In this document: piece after piece, positions 24,173 to 32,052 of the stretch
Position numbering within the stretch: the stretch's first letter is position 1
How the letters are laid out: each line of letters starts with the position of its first letter
Assembly: GCA_964460985.1 (NCBI GenBank)
Contig: CAYWQX010000005.1
Coordinates: forward strand, 1 to 64,000
DNA: 64,000 nt
Origin: CAZABG01 sp964460985
Lineage (GTDB): Bacteria > Chlamydiota > Chlamydiia > Chlamydiales > Parachlamydiaceae
Direction of reading: 5' to 3'
Made by a program: the position numbers and the translations under genes
The notes under the pieces: model-generated
Databases searched by the model: none
What the model saw: only the letters and a program-made list of their open reading frames with translations
What the model was told of the DNA's origin: nothing

Positions 24173-26674
24173 TTATAACTTAGGAAGATAAGGACTTATC
24201 ATCGTCTTACGGGAGTTGATAAGACCGGGAGAATAGCTCAGACAAGCTAAAGCTCCCTGAACTTTACTATCTAAAACCGCCCGTATAGACGACGGTTTTA
24301 AATTCTCTAAAAAAATCTGCTTTAATCTCTCCTCTTTGTCATTGATGAGCGTCAAATCAAATTCAATGTCCTTTGCGGCATACGAAAATCCATTCAAGAA
24401 ATAACTTAAATGACCCTCTCCTTTTTCAGGGATCCAAAACCACAGCTCATCTTTATGCGACTGCTCGACATCAGCTCCTCCTAACTCCTCTGCCGAGGGA
24501 ATGGTAGAGAGCATGAAAATAAAGAGGTCGAGGGAGGGGTTTTCGCTGTGTTTAATCCGGGACCTTTCGACAAAATGATTTTTAACATTCGAGGAGACCC
24601 TCTCGAAATGGCGAAAATTCTCTTCAAAGAGTTTGATTTGTGTAATGGAGGCGATGCCATTTTGCTCTTTGGTATCGCTGAATAAGGTATCCCATTTTTC
24701 CCCTTCGGTTTCAGTTAAGACCGCTTCAATCTCCTGCTCCATTAAACTTAAAAGTCTGTGATATAGATGATACATCTCAGACGTTTTAAGGATGCGGCTT
24801 GCTGCTTTATGGGCAAAGTCAGAGCTTTCTTCCAAATCGCTTAAATCGATTAAATCTACGACTTCTCCCTTCTCGAGAGAAACTAGCCGGTTAATCAGCT
24901 CTTTTACGGCGAGAACATCTCGAGGAGTCACTTTAGTCAAAAGATCGGTATCATCTAAAATGGCGAAAAGAGAGAGCAGATAGTCTAATTTTTCCCGCTC
25001 AGGATGAATGAAAAACTCTTTTCTAGAGGTGAGGGCCGTTTTTTCGCGAATCAGTGTTTTAATTCGATAGAGATTAGAGAGACTGTCCGGTTTTAGCTCG
25101 CTTAGAGCCTGATCGATTGTTTCTAGGCTAAGACCCCTCGAAGAGACCTGATCGTTTAGCTTAAAGAGGATTTCGGCAATCAATACATTACAGGATTGGG
25201 TATCGCCGATCATAATGGAGGAGGGCTCGGAGGTTTTAAAATCGCTTTTGTGGTGATCAATCACGCTAATTACACTTAAGTAAGAGGGCATTTTCACTTC
25301 ATCAAAGTTGCTGAAATCTCTAAGGGAGACGGTTCCTAAAGGATCCAGACGAATATCTTTCGCGCGTACAATCCCTAAGGGAAAAAGCCCTTTGGATGTC
25401 GGGACTACGACCGTCAGATAGTCGTAGTGCTTCATCTTATATTGAATCTCTTCCAAATCGCTTGTGAGGCTTAAGGTGTGGATGGTATGTCCCAATACCT
25501 TCTCTTTGATTTTTATGGCCTCAGAAAGGGTTTCAATCCAGTCTCTTGCTTGATGCATTCCCTCGTTTAGTCTTTGGATCAGTTTCTCCACCCCTTTAAA
25601 GAGATCGGTGCGCTTAAGTGTCGATTGATTTTGGAGGAAATGATTTAAAGTGCTTTCGGTTTCGGAGTACAGCGATTTGAGATTTTCAAATTGAAGCTTT
25701 TCAAAAAGGGTCTGAAAACTGGTTTGGATACCATCCTCTGAGTTAACAACCTTTTTTAGAGTATCATCAAGCCACTTGCTTTCAATTTCAGTGAGGTCTT
25801 CTCGTCCTACCTGAGTTAAAAAGGTCTTTTGTAAAAAATCTTGAACATCTCTTACGATCGGATTTTCAATTCCGAGCGTTTGGGTCAATCCGATTAAAAA
25901 ACGGTTTTCAAAATTACGAAGAGCGCTTTTAAACAGGACAATCACCTGCCTTACGGTCTCAACATCAGAGGAGCGCCAGTCTCCCACGTAATGCCCATCC
26001 TCATCGATTAAAATGATCGCCCTGTCAGAAAGGCCATGGTCTAGATTGGAGATCAACACATTTCCGGGACGCTTTAGAAAACCTTCTTGGGTAATTAAAT
26101 CTTGGGCGGTGAGAGTCAAACTATTTTTATTTCGCACAAGGACATCAAAAGCCTCTTCTCCAAGCATTTCTTTCATGATGCCGATCACAGGGGAATTAGG
26201 AAGAGTGTTGGGTATATTCCAGATATGCAAACTGGAGCCTACGGGAGTGGAAAAGGCTTCAAGCCAGCTGATAAAAGAGGCAATCGTGGTATCTACGTCA
26301 GGAGAGAGGTGGGCGACTACAAAGTGGCTTCCCCGAAAAATCTTTTGGGTGCCTACGGGAAAAAAGAGCTGGAAGCTATCTCTTGGAAGGTATTTCCCCG
26401 TTATTTTACCACGGACTTTTCTAATTTCTTCAAAACTGAGGTTTGAAAAATGGATCAGCCAAAATTCAAATTGGTTGATGTGGTAGGGGGTATTTAAGAT
26501 TTTTAGGTCATTAATGTGGGTGATATAGCTTATGACCTCCTTAAGCAGGAAGGAGATGGGCGGCGCACGGGTTATAAGATCTAGAAGCGCTATGTTGACC
26601 GCTTTGAACTTTTTCTGCTCGGGAAGGGATTGAAAATCGGTTTCAAGAAAAGGGGTTATATAGCGGTTATCCAT
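24173..26674 (-). CDS. Large DHH-type phosphoesterase-like protein
   Basis: The 833-residue protein carries two motifs typical of the DHH superfamily (RecJ, class II pyrophosphatase, GdpP/NrnA). These are VVAHLSPDVDTTIASF (residues about 119-134, compare HxxPDxDSxxSA) and SVIDHHKSDF (about 470-479, the DHH motif), followed by GDTQSCNVLIAEILF. Between them are about 340 residues, much longer than usual, with an Asp-rich stretch (LIDEDGHYVGDW), a helical coiled-coil segment and a CBS-like piece (LTVVVPTSKGLFPLGIVRAK). The order recalls CBS-containing class II pyrophosphatases. The last 250 residues end with a possible DHHA-like segment. No signal peptide is seen. Substrate could be pyrophosphate, polyphosphate or a cyclic dinucleotide; I cannot decide. 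Confidence 0.65.
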   Translation of the reverse strand: MDNRYITPFLETDFQSLPEQKKFKAVNIALLDLITRAPPISFLLKEVISYITHINDLKILNTPYHINQFEFWLIHFSNLSFEEIRKVRGKITGKYLPRDSFQLFFPVGTQKIFRGSHFVVAHLSPDVDTTIASFISWLEAFSTPVGSSLHIWNIPNTLPNSPVIGIMKEMLGEEAFDVLVRNKNSLTLTAQDLITQEGFLKRPGNVLISNLDHGLSDRAIILIDEDGHYVGDWRSSDVETVRQVIVLFKSALRNFENRFLIGLTQTLGIENPIVRDVQDFLQKTFLTQVGREDLTEIESKWLDDTLKKVVNSEDGIQTSFQTLFEKLQFENLKSLYSETESTLNHFLQNQSTLKRTDLFKGVEKLIQRLNEGMHQARDWIETLSEAIKIKEKVLGHTIHTLSLTSDLEEIQYKMKHYDYLTVVVPTSKGLFPLGIVRAKDIRLDPLGTVSLRDFSNFDEVKMPSYLSVISVIDHHKSDFKTSEPSSIMIGDTQSCNVLIAEILFKLNDQVSSRGLSLETIDQALSELKPDSLSNLYRIKTLIREKTALTSRKEFFIHPEREKLDYLLSLFAILDDTDLLTKVTPRDVLAVKELINRLVSLEKGEVVDLIDLSDLEESSDFAHKAASRILKTSEMYHLYHRLLSLMEQEIEAVLTETEGEKWDTLFSDTKEQNGIASITQIKLFEENFRHFERVSSNVKNHFVERSRIKHSENPSLDLFIFMLSTIPSAEELGGADVEQSHKDELWFWIPEKGEGHLSYFLNGFSYAAKDIEFDLTLINDKEERLKQIFLENLKPSSIRAVLDSKVQGALACLSYSPGLINSRKTMISPYLPKL

Positions 26675-26745
26675 ATTTTGGATAATGGGGGATGAGAGAA
26701 TTATTTTGATAGTCTTGTGGCTAACCCATGCGCTAGCGCCTTAAA

Positions 26746-26981
26746 ACTCCCGGAAGTACCTCTTGATTTGCAGCTAAAAACCCCTGCCCTTGCCCATGCC
26801 CGTGCGCGTGCCCGCTTCCCTGGAAACTTTGGAAGTACCTATTCCCTTGTAGTTTGTAGCTAAACCCTTGCAGCTTGTAGTTAACCCGTGCGCTTGCCCA
26901 TGCCCGTGCGCGTGCCCGCTTCCCTGGAAACTTTGGAAGTACCTATTCCCTTGTAGTTTGTAGCTAAACCCTTGCAGCTTG
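26746..26981 (-). repeat. GC-rich intergenic repeat array, minus orientation
   Basis: Two copies of a 104-bp unit (for example TGCCCATGCC at 26791 and 26895) are followed by a partial third. Each has GGAAGTACC, a TTCCCTGGAAAC stretch and hexamer-like GCCCAT/GCCCGT runs. The same parts appear in reverse complement at 27107-27499. It lies in the 987 bp between the DHH-like gene and the Nudix gene, where no protein gene is supported. Confidence 0.85.
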
Positions 26982-27106
26982 CTCCTTTACCAAAACGACA
27001 CTCATATAGGTTACACTTCTTTGCCCTTATCGAGTTCTAAAGATATGACGCTAATTGTTTTAATCTTGAGGTATTTAAAATAAGTGCAGAACAAAGTTTA
27101 TTAAGA

Positions 27107-27499
27107 GGTACTTCCGTGAGTTTCCAGGCGCTATCGCAAGGGGAGCTGCATAATAGGTACTTCCAAAGTTTCCAGGGAAGCGGGCATGCGCACGGGCATG
27201 GGCAAGGGCAGGGATTAGCTACAAGCGGCAGGTGGGTAGGTACTTCCAAAGTTTCCAGGCGCTATCGCAAGGGGAGCGGCAGAATAGGTACTTCCGGGAG
27301 TTTCCAGGGAAGCGGGCATGCGCACGGGCATGGGCAAGGGCAGGGGTTAGCTACAAGCGGCAGGTGGGTAGGTACTTCCAAAGTTTCCAGGCGCTATCGC
27401 AAGGGGAGCGGCAGAATAGGTACTTCCGGGAGTTTCCAGGGAAGCGGGCATGGGCAAGGGCAGGGGTTAGATGCAAGCGGCAGGTGGGTAGGTACTTCG
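27107..27499 (+). repeat. GC-rich intergenic repeat array, plus orientation
   Basis: GGTACTTCC occurs at 27107, 27156, 27239, 27287, 27371 and 27419 (the last copy at 27491 is GGTACTTCG). The composite period is 132 bp (48 + 84), and one copy is shortened by 12 bp. Units contain GGGAAGCGGGCATGCG and GGGCATGGGCAAGGGCA. Open frames through it encode Gly/His/Gln low-complexity peptides but no credible start or product. The array ends 21 bp from the tRNA gene. Confidence 0.9.
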
Positions 27500-27519
27500 G
27501 GGTGATTTCGATAAAAGAA

Positions 27520-27592
27520 CGGACTGAGTAGGATTCGAACCTACGACCACCCGCTTAGAAGGCGGGTGCTCTATCCACTGAGCTATCAGTCC
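27520..27592 (-). tRNA. tRNA-Arg (anticodon UCU)
   Basis: The minus strand folds into a complete cloverleaf: acceptor GGACTGA/TCAGTCC, D arm GCTC-AGTGGATA-GAGC, anticodon stem CCCGC/GCGGG with loop CTTCTAA (anticodon TCT), variable loop TGGTC, and T arm GTAGG-TTCGAAT-CCTAC. The length is 73 nt including a G discriminator. CCA is not encoded. It reads AGA and probably AGG codons. Confidence 0.97.
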
Positions 27593-27661
27593 ATCAATGG
27601 CAGCTAATTTAACAAACGACCTAGTAAATTACAACTATTTTGGATACACTCTTTTCCACTT

Positions 27662-28150
27662 ATGCCATACACACCCATACTCGGCACGTTAGGCTATGTC
27701 CTTTCGCCGGATCGAAAAAAAGTATTGATGGTTCATCGAAAATCGCGTTTGGATGATGCCCATTTAGGAAAATACAATGGCCTTGGTGGGAAGCTTGAAA
27801 GGGATGAGGATATCGTCGCCGGCATTAAAAGGGAGATTTTTGAAGAAGCCGGTATTATATGTGAAAAAATTAGTTTAAGGGGAACAATCAATTGGACAAA
27901 TTTCGGTCCCAAAAATGAGGATTGGATGGGCTTTATTTTCCTCATCGAATCCTTTACCGGAACTCCTTTAACCGAAAATCCCGAGGGGAGCCTCGAATGG
28001 GTGGACATCTCCAAGCTAGAAGAGCTTCCGATGTGGGAAGGTGACAAATATTTTTTACCCCTCGTCTTTGATGGCGATCCGCGCGCATTCCATGGGTTTA
28101 TGCCTTATCAAAACAATCATCCAATAGGCTGGAGTTATTCCAGAATTTAA
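27662..28150 (+). CDS. Nudix hydrolase, MutT-like
   Basis: The 162-residue protein has a complete Nudix box starting at G43: GGKLERDEDIVAGIKREIFE with EAGI, matching GX5EX7REUXEEXGU. The N-terminal part (LSPDRKKVLMVHRKSRLDDA-HLGKYNGLG) resembles 8-oxo-dGTP diphosphatases, so nucleotide-pool cleaning is likely; a dihydroneopterin triphosphate pyrophosphatase role is an alternative because folK follows six bases later. The ATG at 27662 is the only start that keeps the whole N-terminal strand. It is the first gene of the folK-kdsA-lpt cluster. Confidence 0.85.
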   Translation: MPYTPILGTLGYVLSPDRKKVLMVHRKSRLDDAHLGKYNGLGGKLERDEDIVAGIKREIFEEAGIICEKISLRGTINWTNFGPKNEDWMGFIFLIESFTGTPLTENPEGSLEWVDISKLEELPMWEGDKYFLPLVFDGDPRAFHGFMPYQNNHPIGWSYSRI

Positions 28151-28156
28151 GGTATT

Positions 28157-28612
28157 ATGTTCCCTAAACCCCTTGTTTACATCGCTTTAGGTGGTAACAT
28201 CGGGGATACACGCGCCGTCTTTGATAAAGCTTTAATAGAGCTTGAAAAGGTGGGAGAAAACTTGAAAGTTTCGAAATTTTATACGACGAAACCGGTATCG
28301 ACGATCGAGCAGCCAGACTATTTAAATGGTTGCGCCTCTTTTCTAACGTCCTTCTCCCCCAGACAAGTCTTTGAAAAGTTGGAGGAGATTGAAAGGAAGC
28401 TCGGTAAAATAAAAAAGAATAAAGACGAGCCCAGGATTATCGATCTCGATCTTCTTTTTTATGGAGAGGAGAATTTTCATATAGGTGATTTGATCATCCC
28501 TCATCCACGGTTTCACGAAAGGCTTTTTGTGCTCGAGCCTCTTTTGGATTTGACGGAGCAAATTGGGCCCTACAATATTAAAAATTTGATAGACTCTCTG
28601 AAGAGGATATAA
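28157..28612 (+). CDS. folK: 2-amino-4-hydroxy-6-hydroxymethyldihydropteridine diphosphokinase (HPPK)
   Basis: FolK transfers pyrophosphate from ATP to 6-hydroxymethyl-dihydropterin in folate synthesis. The 151-residue protein is a stand-alone HPPK with VYIALGGNIGDTRAVFDKAL at the start, the substrate loop FYTTKPVSTIEQPDYLNGCA, the metal-binding DEPRIIDLDLLFYG and the closing IPHPRFHERLFVLEPLLDL. The length and all motifs are normal. It is not fused to FolP or FolB. Confidence 0.94.
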   Translation: MFPKPLVYIALGGNIGDTRAVFDKALIELEKVGENLKVSKFYTTKPVSTIEQPDYLNGCASFLTSFSPRQVFEKLEEIERKLGKIKKNKDEPRIIDLDLLFYGEENFHIGDLIIPHPRFHERLFVLEPLLDLTEQIGPYNIKNLIDSLKRI

Positions 28613-28614
28613 AC

Positions 28615-29436
28615 ATGCATTCGGTAAAAATCGGAAATTACGAGATCGGACAAAAAAAGCCTTTGACAGTCATGTGCGGCCCTTGTGTGATTGAATCGCG
28701 CTCCCATGCTTTGGAAACTGCCCATGCACTGAAAGAGATCTATGAAAAAGCGGGAATCAATCTCGTTTATAAATCGAGCTATGACAAAGCCAATCGATCG
28801 GCTTACCACTCTTTTAGAGGTCCGGGCTTGGTTGAAGGCTTAGATATTCTTCAAGAAGTTAAAACGACCTATAAGCTCCCTGTAGTAAGCGATATCCACG
28901 ATGCGGAACAAGCCTCGCATGCAGCCCAAGTATTAGATGTTCTTCAGATCCCTGCGTTTCTCTGCCGCCAGACAGATCTTGTTCAAAAGGCGGCTGAAAC
29001 AAAAAAAGTGGTAAGCGTAAAAAAAGGGCAGTTTTTAGCTCCTTGGGATATGAAAAATGTGGTTAAAAAGATCGAGCAGGCTGGAAATCATCAGATCATC
29101 CTCGTCGAAAGAGGCGCTTCGTTTGGCTACAACAACTTGGTTTTTGATCCGCGCTCTATTCCGATCATGCAGTCTTTTAACTATCCGGTTTGCTTTGACA
29201 TGACCCATTCTGCTCAGCTGCCCGGAGGGCAGGGCGAGACTACAGGCGGACAAAGGGATATGATTCCCTTCCTTGCAAAAGCGGCGATCGCGGCGGGAGC
29301 GAATTTATTATTTATGGAAGCTCATCCTGACCCTGAGTCGGCTAAAAGCGATTCTACAACGGTATTAGATATGAAAACACTCCCTCAGCTTTTGAAAGAG
29401 TTAAAAGCTCTTTATAACCTAATTCAAGGTATTTAA
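28615..29436 (+). CDS. kdsA: 3-deoxy-8-phosphooctulonate synthase (Kdo-8-P synthase)
   Basis: KdsA condenses phosphoenolpyruvate with arabinose 5-phosphate to Kdo 8-phosphate for LPS. The 273-residue TIM-barrel protein has TVMCGPCVIESRSHALETA, YKSSYDKANRSAYHSFRGPG, PVVSDIHDAEQASHAAQVLD, FLCRQTDLVQKAA, FDMTHSAQLPGGQGETTGGQ and LFMEAHPDPESAKSD. Cys24 in CGPCVIES occupies the place of the metal-ligand Cys11 of the Aquifex enzyme, so this is the metal-dependent class; E. coli-type enzymes have Asn there. It starts 3 bp after folK and its stop overlaps the next start. Confidence 0.96.
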   Translation: MHSVKIGNYEIGQKKPLTVMCGPCVIESRSHALETAHALKEIYEKAGINLVYKSSYDKANRSAYHSFRGPGLVEGLDILQEVKTTYKLPVVSDIHDAEQASHAAQVLDVLQIPAFLCRQTDLVQKAAETKKVVSVKKGQFLAPWDMKNVVKKIEQAGNHQIILVERGASFGYNNLVFDPRSIPIMQSFNYPVCFDMTHSAQLPGGQGETTGGQRDMIPFLAKAAIAAGANLLFMEAHPDPESAKSDSTTVLDMKTLPQLLKELKALYNLIQGI

Positions 29437-30017
29437 TGTTTCGTATAACCACTTTGATATTCATAGCTCTCTGGCTTTTAATCATGGTGGGAGGCGCATT
29501 TTATTTTTTTCATATTGATGAAAACGATGTCAATAATTACAAAGCTTTGCATCAGCAAGGGACAATTGAACAAAATGGAGAGAAAGGAAGGCAGGTTAAA
29601 AAAGGGATTTTAAAAGAACTATGGGTCATGAAAGAGGGAAAGCCCCTTCATATTCGTTTAAAAAGCGATGACGCCCTTTTGACAGTAGAAAAAAAAGAGA
29701 GCAAATCCGAAGTTGTAGAAGAGATGAGCAATTTGGTCTGCCTTATGCAAGAAGAGCTTTTTCCTGATGAAAATAGGCAGATAGTGCAAAAAATAGAGGC
29801 GGCAAAAGCTATTTATTTGTACCGCACCGACAGTTTTTTAGCGGATAACGTTCTTATGACACGATACAAAATCCCCGGAAATACCCTTCCTGAAGACATT
29901 GCAAACGAAAAGCCGATTTTTAAAGCGACGGCTTCCAAGGTCAGATTTCAAATCAAACAAGAAGGGGGCGTTCAACTTCAAGCCACTTCCCTTCAAGCCG
30001 AGATGGATGAGACATGA
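29436..30017 (+). CDS. lptC: LptC-like single-pass membrane protein
   Basis: The 193-residue product has one N-terminal membrane helix (residues about 4-27, ITTLIFIALWLLIMVGGAFY) and then a periplasmic region with beta-rich segments (KPLHIRLKSDDALLTVEKK, KASKVRFQIKQEGGVQLQAT). Sequence resemblance to E. coli LptC is weak. The call rests on topology, size (about 190) and position between kdsA and the lptA-like and lptB genes. LptC anchors the periplasmic LPS bridge to the LptBFG transporter. C. trachomatis has an unnamed gene at the same place (CT654). It starts inside a TAATG overlap with kdsA. Confidence 0.65.
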   Translation: MFRITTLIFIALWLLIMVGGAFYFFHIDENDVNNYKALHQQGTIEQNGEKGRQVKKGILKELWVMKEGKPLHIRLKSDDALLTVEKKESKSEVVEEMSNLVCLMQEELFPDENRQIVQKIEAAKAIYLYRTDSFLADNVLMTRYKIPGNTLPEDIANEKPIFKATASKVRFQIKQEGGVQLQATSLQAEMDET

Positions 30018-31333
30018 TCTTATATCTTCTCCTTCTTCCGGCTTTTCTGTGGGGTTTAAGCGATTTAAAATCGGATCAATTTGTATTTGATGGAAAAACA
30101 GCCCATCTTCAAGGCCATGTGATCCTCAATCACCCTATGGGACATATTGAGGCGGAGAGTGCCGATTTGGAAGTGGATCCCAAAAAGACAAAAGGTCCCT
30201 TCTCGCGGATTGTTTTAAATGGTCATGTTAAAATTCAACGGGATCTCTCAGAAATAGTTGCCTCTCACGCAGATATTCAATGCCTGCAGGAAGAGGGGAT
30301 GTTTGTGGGCGATGACAAAGTTCATTTTAAACATTTACTCAAAAATAAAACCCTTATAGTCACTTCCAAACAAGCTTTTATCGGGTTTAACCCAACCGGC
30401 TTCAAATGGCTGAAGGGCCAAGGCGATGTTGTAATCGACTATGACGAGTACTACAAGGGTAAATCTCCTGAATTACACGTCCAGGCTCTTCAAGAAGGAA
30501 GCTACGAAATCACCCTTTTGCCGGAAGCTGAACTGCATGCCAAAACGGGCGAAGTTTTGAAAGGTAAAACAATGAGGTGGCTCACCGAATCGGAAGAGAT
30601 CGAGGTGGAAAAGCCAACCGGAACTCTCCAAAATGGATCGATCGATTTCGAAGGGGATAAACTGACTTGGAACAGTCAAACGGCTGTTTTGAAAGGCAAT
30701 GTGCAAATTCGGCTTAAAGATCAGGGGACATGGGTTACAAAAAATACAGTTCGCCTTATGCGAAATGAGAAGGGAGAGTGGTACTCCGCTGATGCCCAAG
30801 GGCCTGTTTTTTTTACAAGAGTCGCAAATGACCGTGATAAAAGCTTTTCCTTACAAGGATTTGGGCCTGCGCATGCCGATCTGATCAACCACAAAATACG
30901 CTTTACCTCCATTTCCGAAGACAAACCTGTGCAGCTCTCCGATCAAATGGGGGAAGCTTTTGGGGAGATTCTTGAGCTTTATTATGATGGAAAGGAGCTC
31001 AAAAAAATTGTGCTCGAAGGAAGCGTCTATCTTTCCCACACAATCAACGGCTCGGTTGAGAGATCCTATGCCAAAGGCGATCGTTTGACCTATGATCCTA
31101 AAACTCAAATATCGACCCTCGAGTCGGACAAGGGAAGAGTCTTTATTTTTGACAAGGTGAATCAGACGGAAGTCTCGGCTCCTAAAATCATCTTGGAAAG
31201 GGATCCTGTCACCAAGAAGGATACCATCAAAGGGGAGGGAGATGTACGCTTCCATTTAGTGGATCAAGAGTTTCAGGAGCTTAAAAACAGATTTAAACTG
31301 GAGGATAAGGCCCATGAACCTGCTCAAAGTTGA
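30014..31333 (+). CDS. lptA: LptA/OstA-like periplasmic protein, long form
   Basis: The protein starts with a signal peptide (MILYLLLLPAFLWGLSDLKS) followed by OstA-type beta-jelly-roll segments: QFVFDGKTAHLQGHVILNHP, AESADLEVDP, IVLNGHVKIQRDLSEIVASH-ADI. A second set starts near residue 208 (IDFEGDKLTWNSQTAVLKGNVQI) and there may be a third near residue 330 (KKIVLEGSVYLSHTINGSVE). LptA binds LPS and bridges the periplasm. At 439 residues it is more than twice the length of E. coli LptA (185), so it may hold two or three OstA units in one chain. The ATGA overlap with lptC and the 20-bp overlap with lptB show tight operon packing. Confidence 0.75.
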   Translation: MILYLLLLPAFLWGLSDLKSDQFVFDGKTAHLQGHVILNHPMGHIEAESADLEVDPKKTKGPFSRIVLNGHVKIQRDLSEIVASHADIQCLQEEGMFVGDDKVHFKHLLKNKTLIVTSKQAFIGFNPTGFKWLKGQGDVVIDYDEYYKGKSPELHVQALQEGSYEITLLPEAELHAKTGEVLKGKTMRWLTESEEIEVEKPTGTLQNGSIDFEGDKLTWNSQTAVLKGNVQIRLKDQGTWVTKNTVRLMRNEKGEWYSADAQGPVFFTRVANDRDKSFSLQGFGPAHADLINHKIRFTSISEDKPVQLSDQMGEAFGEILELYYDGKELKKIVLEGSVYLSHTINGSVERSYAKGDRLTYDPKTQISTLESDKGRVFIFDKVNQTEVSAPKIILERDPVTKKDTIKGEGDVRFHLVDQEFQELKNRFKLEDKAHEPAQS

Positions 31334-32036
31334 AGCTCTAGAGAAGAGCTATGGCGGAAGAAAAGTGGTAGGCGGCCTCTCCTTCGAGGTAAATCCGGGA
31401 GAGATTGTGGGGCTTTTAGGACCGAATGGAGCCGGTAAGACGACCGCTTTTTATATGACAGTAGGTCTTATCCGTCCCGATAAGGGGAAAGTTATCTTTT
31501 TAGATACCGATGTCACTTTTATGCCGATGCATAAGCGGGCCTTGATGGGCATGGGATTTTTAGCGCAGGAGCCCTCCGTTTTTCGAAGCTTAACGGTGGA
31601 GGAAAATATCCTTTCGATTCTTGAAAATTCCGAAAAGGACGAAAAAGTGAGAAAAGAGCGTCTAGAATCGCTTTTAGATGAGCTTCACTTAAAGCCTCTT
31701 CGCTATAAAAAAGCGCAGCATTTATCCGGCGGAGAAAGAAGGCGGCTTGAAATCACCCGCTCATTAGTCACGCACCCTAAATTTCTTTTGCTCGATGAGC
31801 CTTTTGCTAATATCGATCCTATCTCGATTCAGGAAGTAAAAGATCTCATTCGTCTCCTTGCGAAGCGGGGTATTAGCATCCTCATCACCGACCATAATGC
31901 CCGCGAGATCTTCTCCGTTGTCGACCGGAGCTATATTGTGTGTGAGGGACGAGTCATTAAGTCGGGCTCTCCCAAGGAACTGATTAATGATCCCGATGCA
32001 AAGAAATACTATCTAGGCGAAAATTTCACCTATTAA
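31314..32036 (+). CDS. lptB: LPS export ABC transporter ATP-binding protein
   Basis: LptB powers extraction of LPS from the inner membrane with LptFG. The 240-residue ATPase has Walker A GLLGPNGAGKTTAFYM, the Q loop in MGFLAQEPSVFRSLTVEENI, signature LSGGERRRLEI, Walker B FLLLDEPFANIDPIS and the H loop in ILITDHNAREIF. DHNAREIF and the EPSVFR stretch are characteristic of LptB as opposed to other ABC ATPases. It is the last gene of the cluster and is followed after 16 bp by the convergent stop of the GAF-HlyD gene. Confidence 0.95.
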   Translation: MNLLKVEALEKSYGGRKVVGGLSFEVNPGEIVGLLGPNGAGKTTAFYMTVGLIRPDKGKVIFLDTDVTFMPMHKRALMGMGFLAQEPSVFRSLTVEENILSILENSEKDEKVRKERLESLLDELHLKPLRYKKAQHLSGGERRRLEITRSLVTHPKFLLLDEPFANIDPISIQEVKDLIRLLAKRGISILITDHNAREIFSVVDRSYIVCEGRVIKSGSPKELINDPDAKKYYLGENFTY

Positions 32037-32052
32037 AGTTTGGACGGATCGA

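Noticed and set aside
26746..27499. CRISPR array or integron attC cluster
   Set aside because: Units vary in length and composition, no integrase or cas gene is seen, and the sequences between copies are themselves repeated.
27116..27531. ORFs encoding Gly/His/Gln-rich peptides in the GGTACTTCC array
   Set aside because: Several frames are open only because of the repeat composition; there is no start context, and the frame runs up to the tRNA gene.
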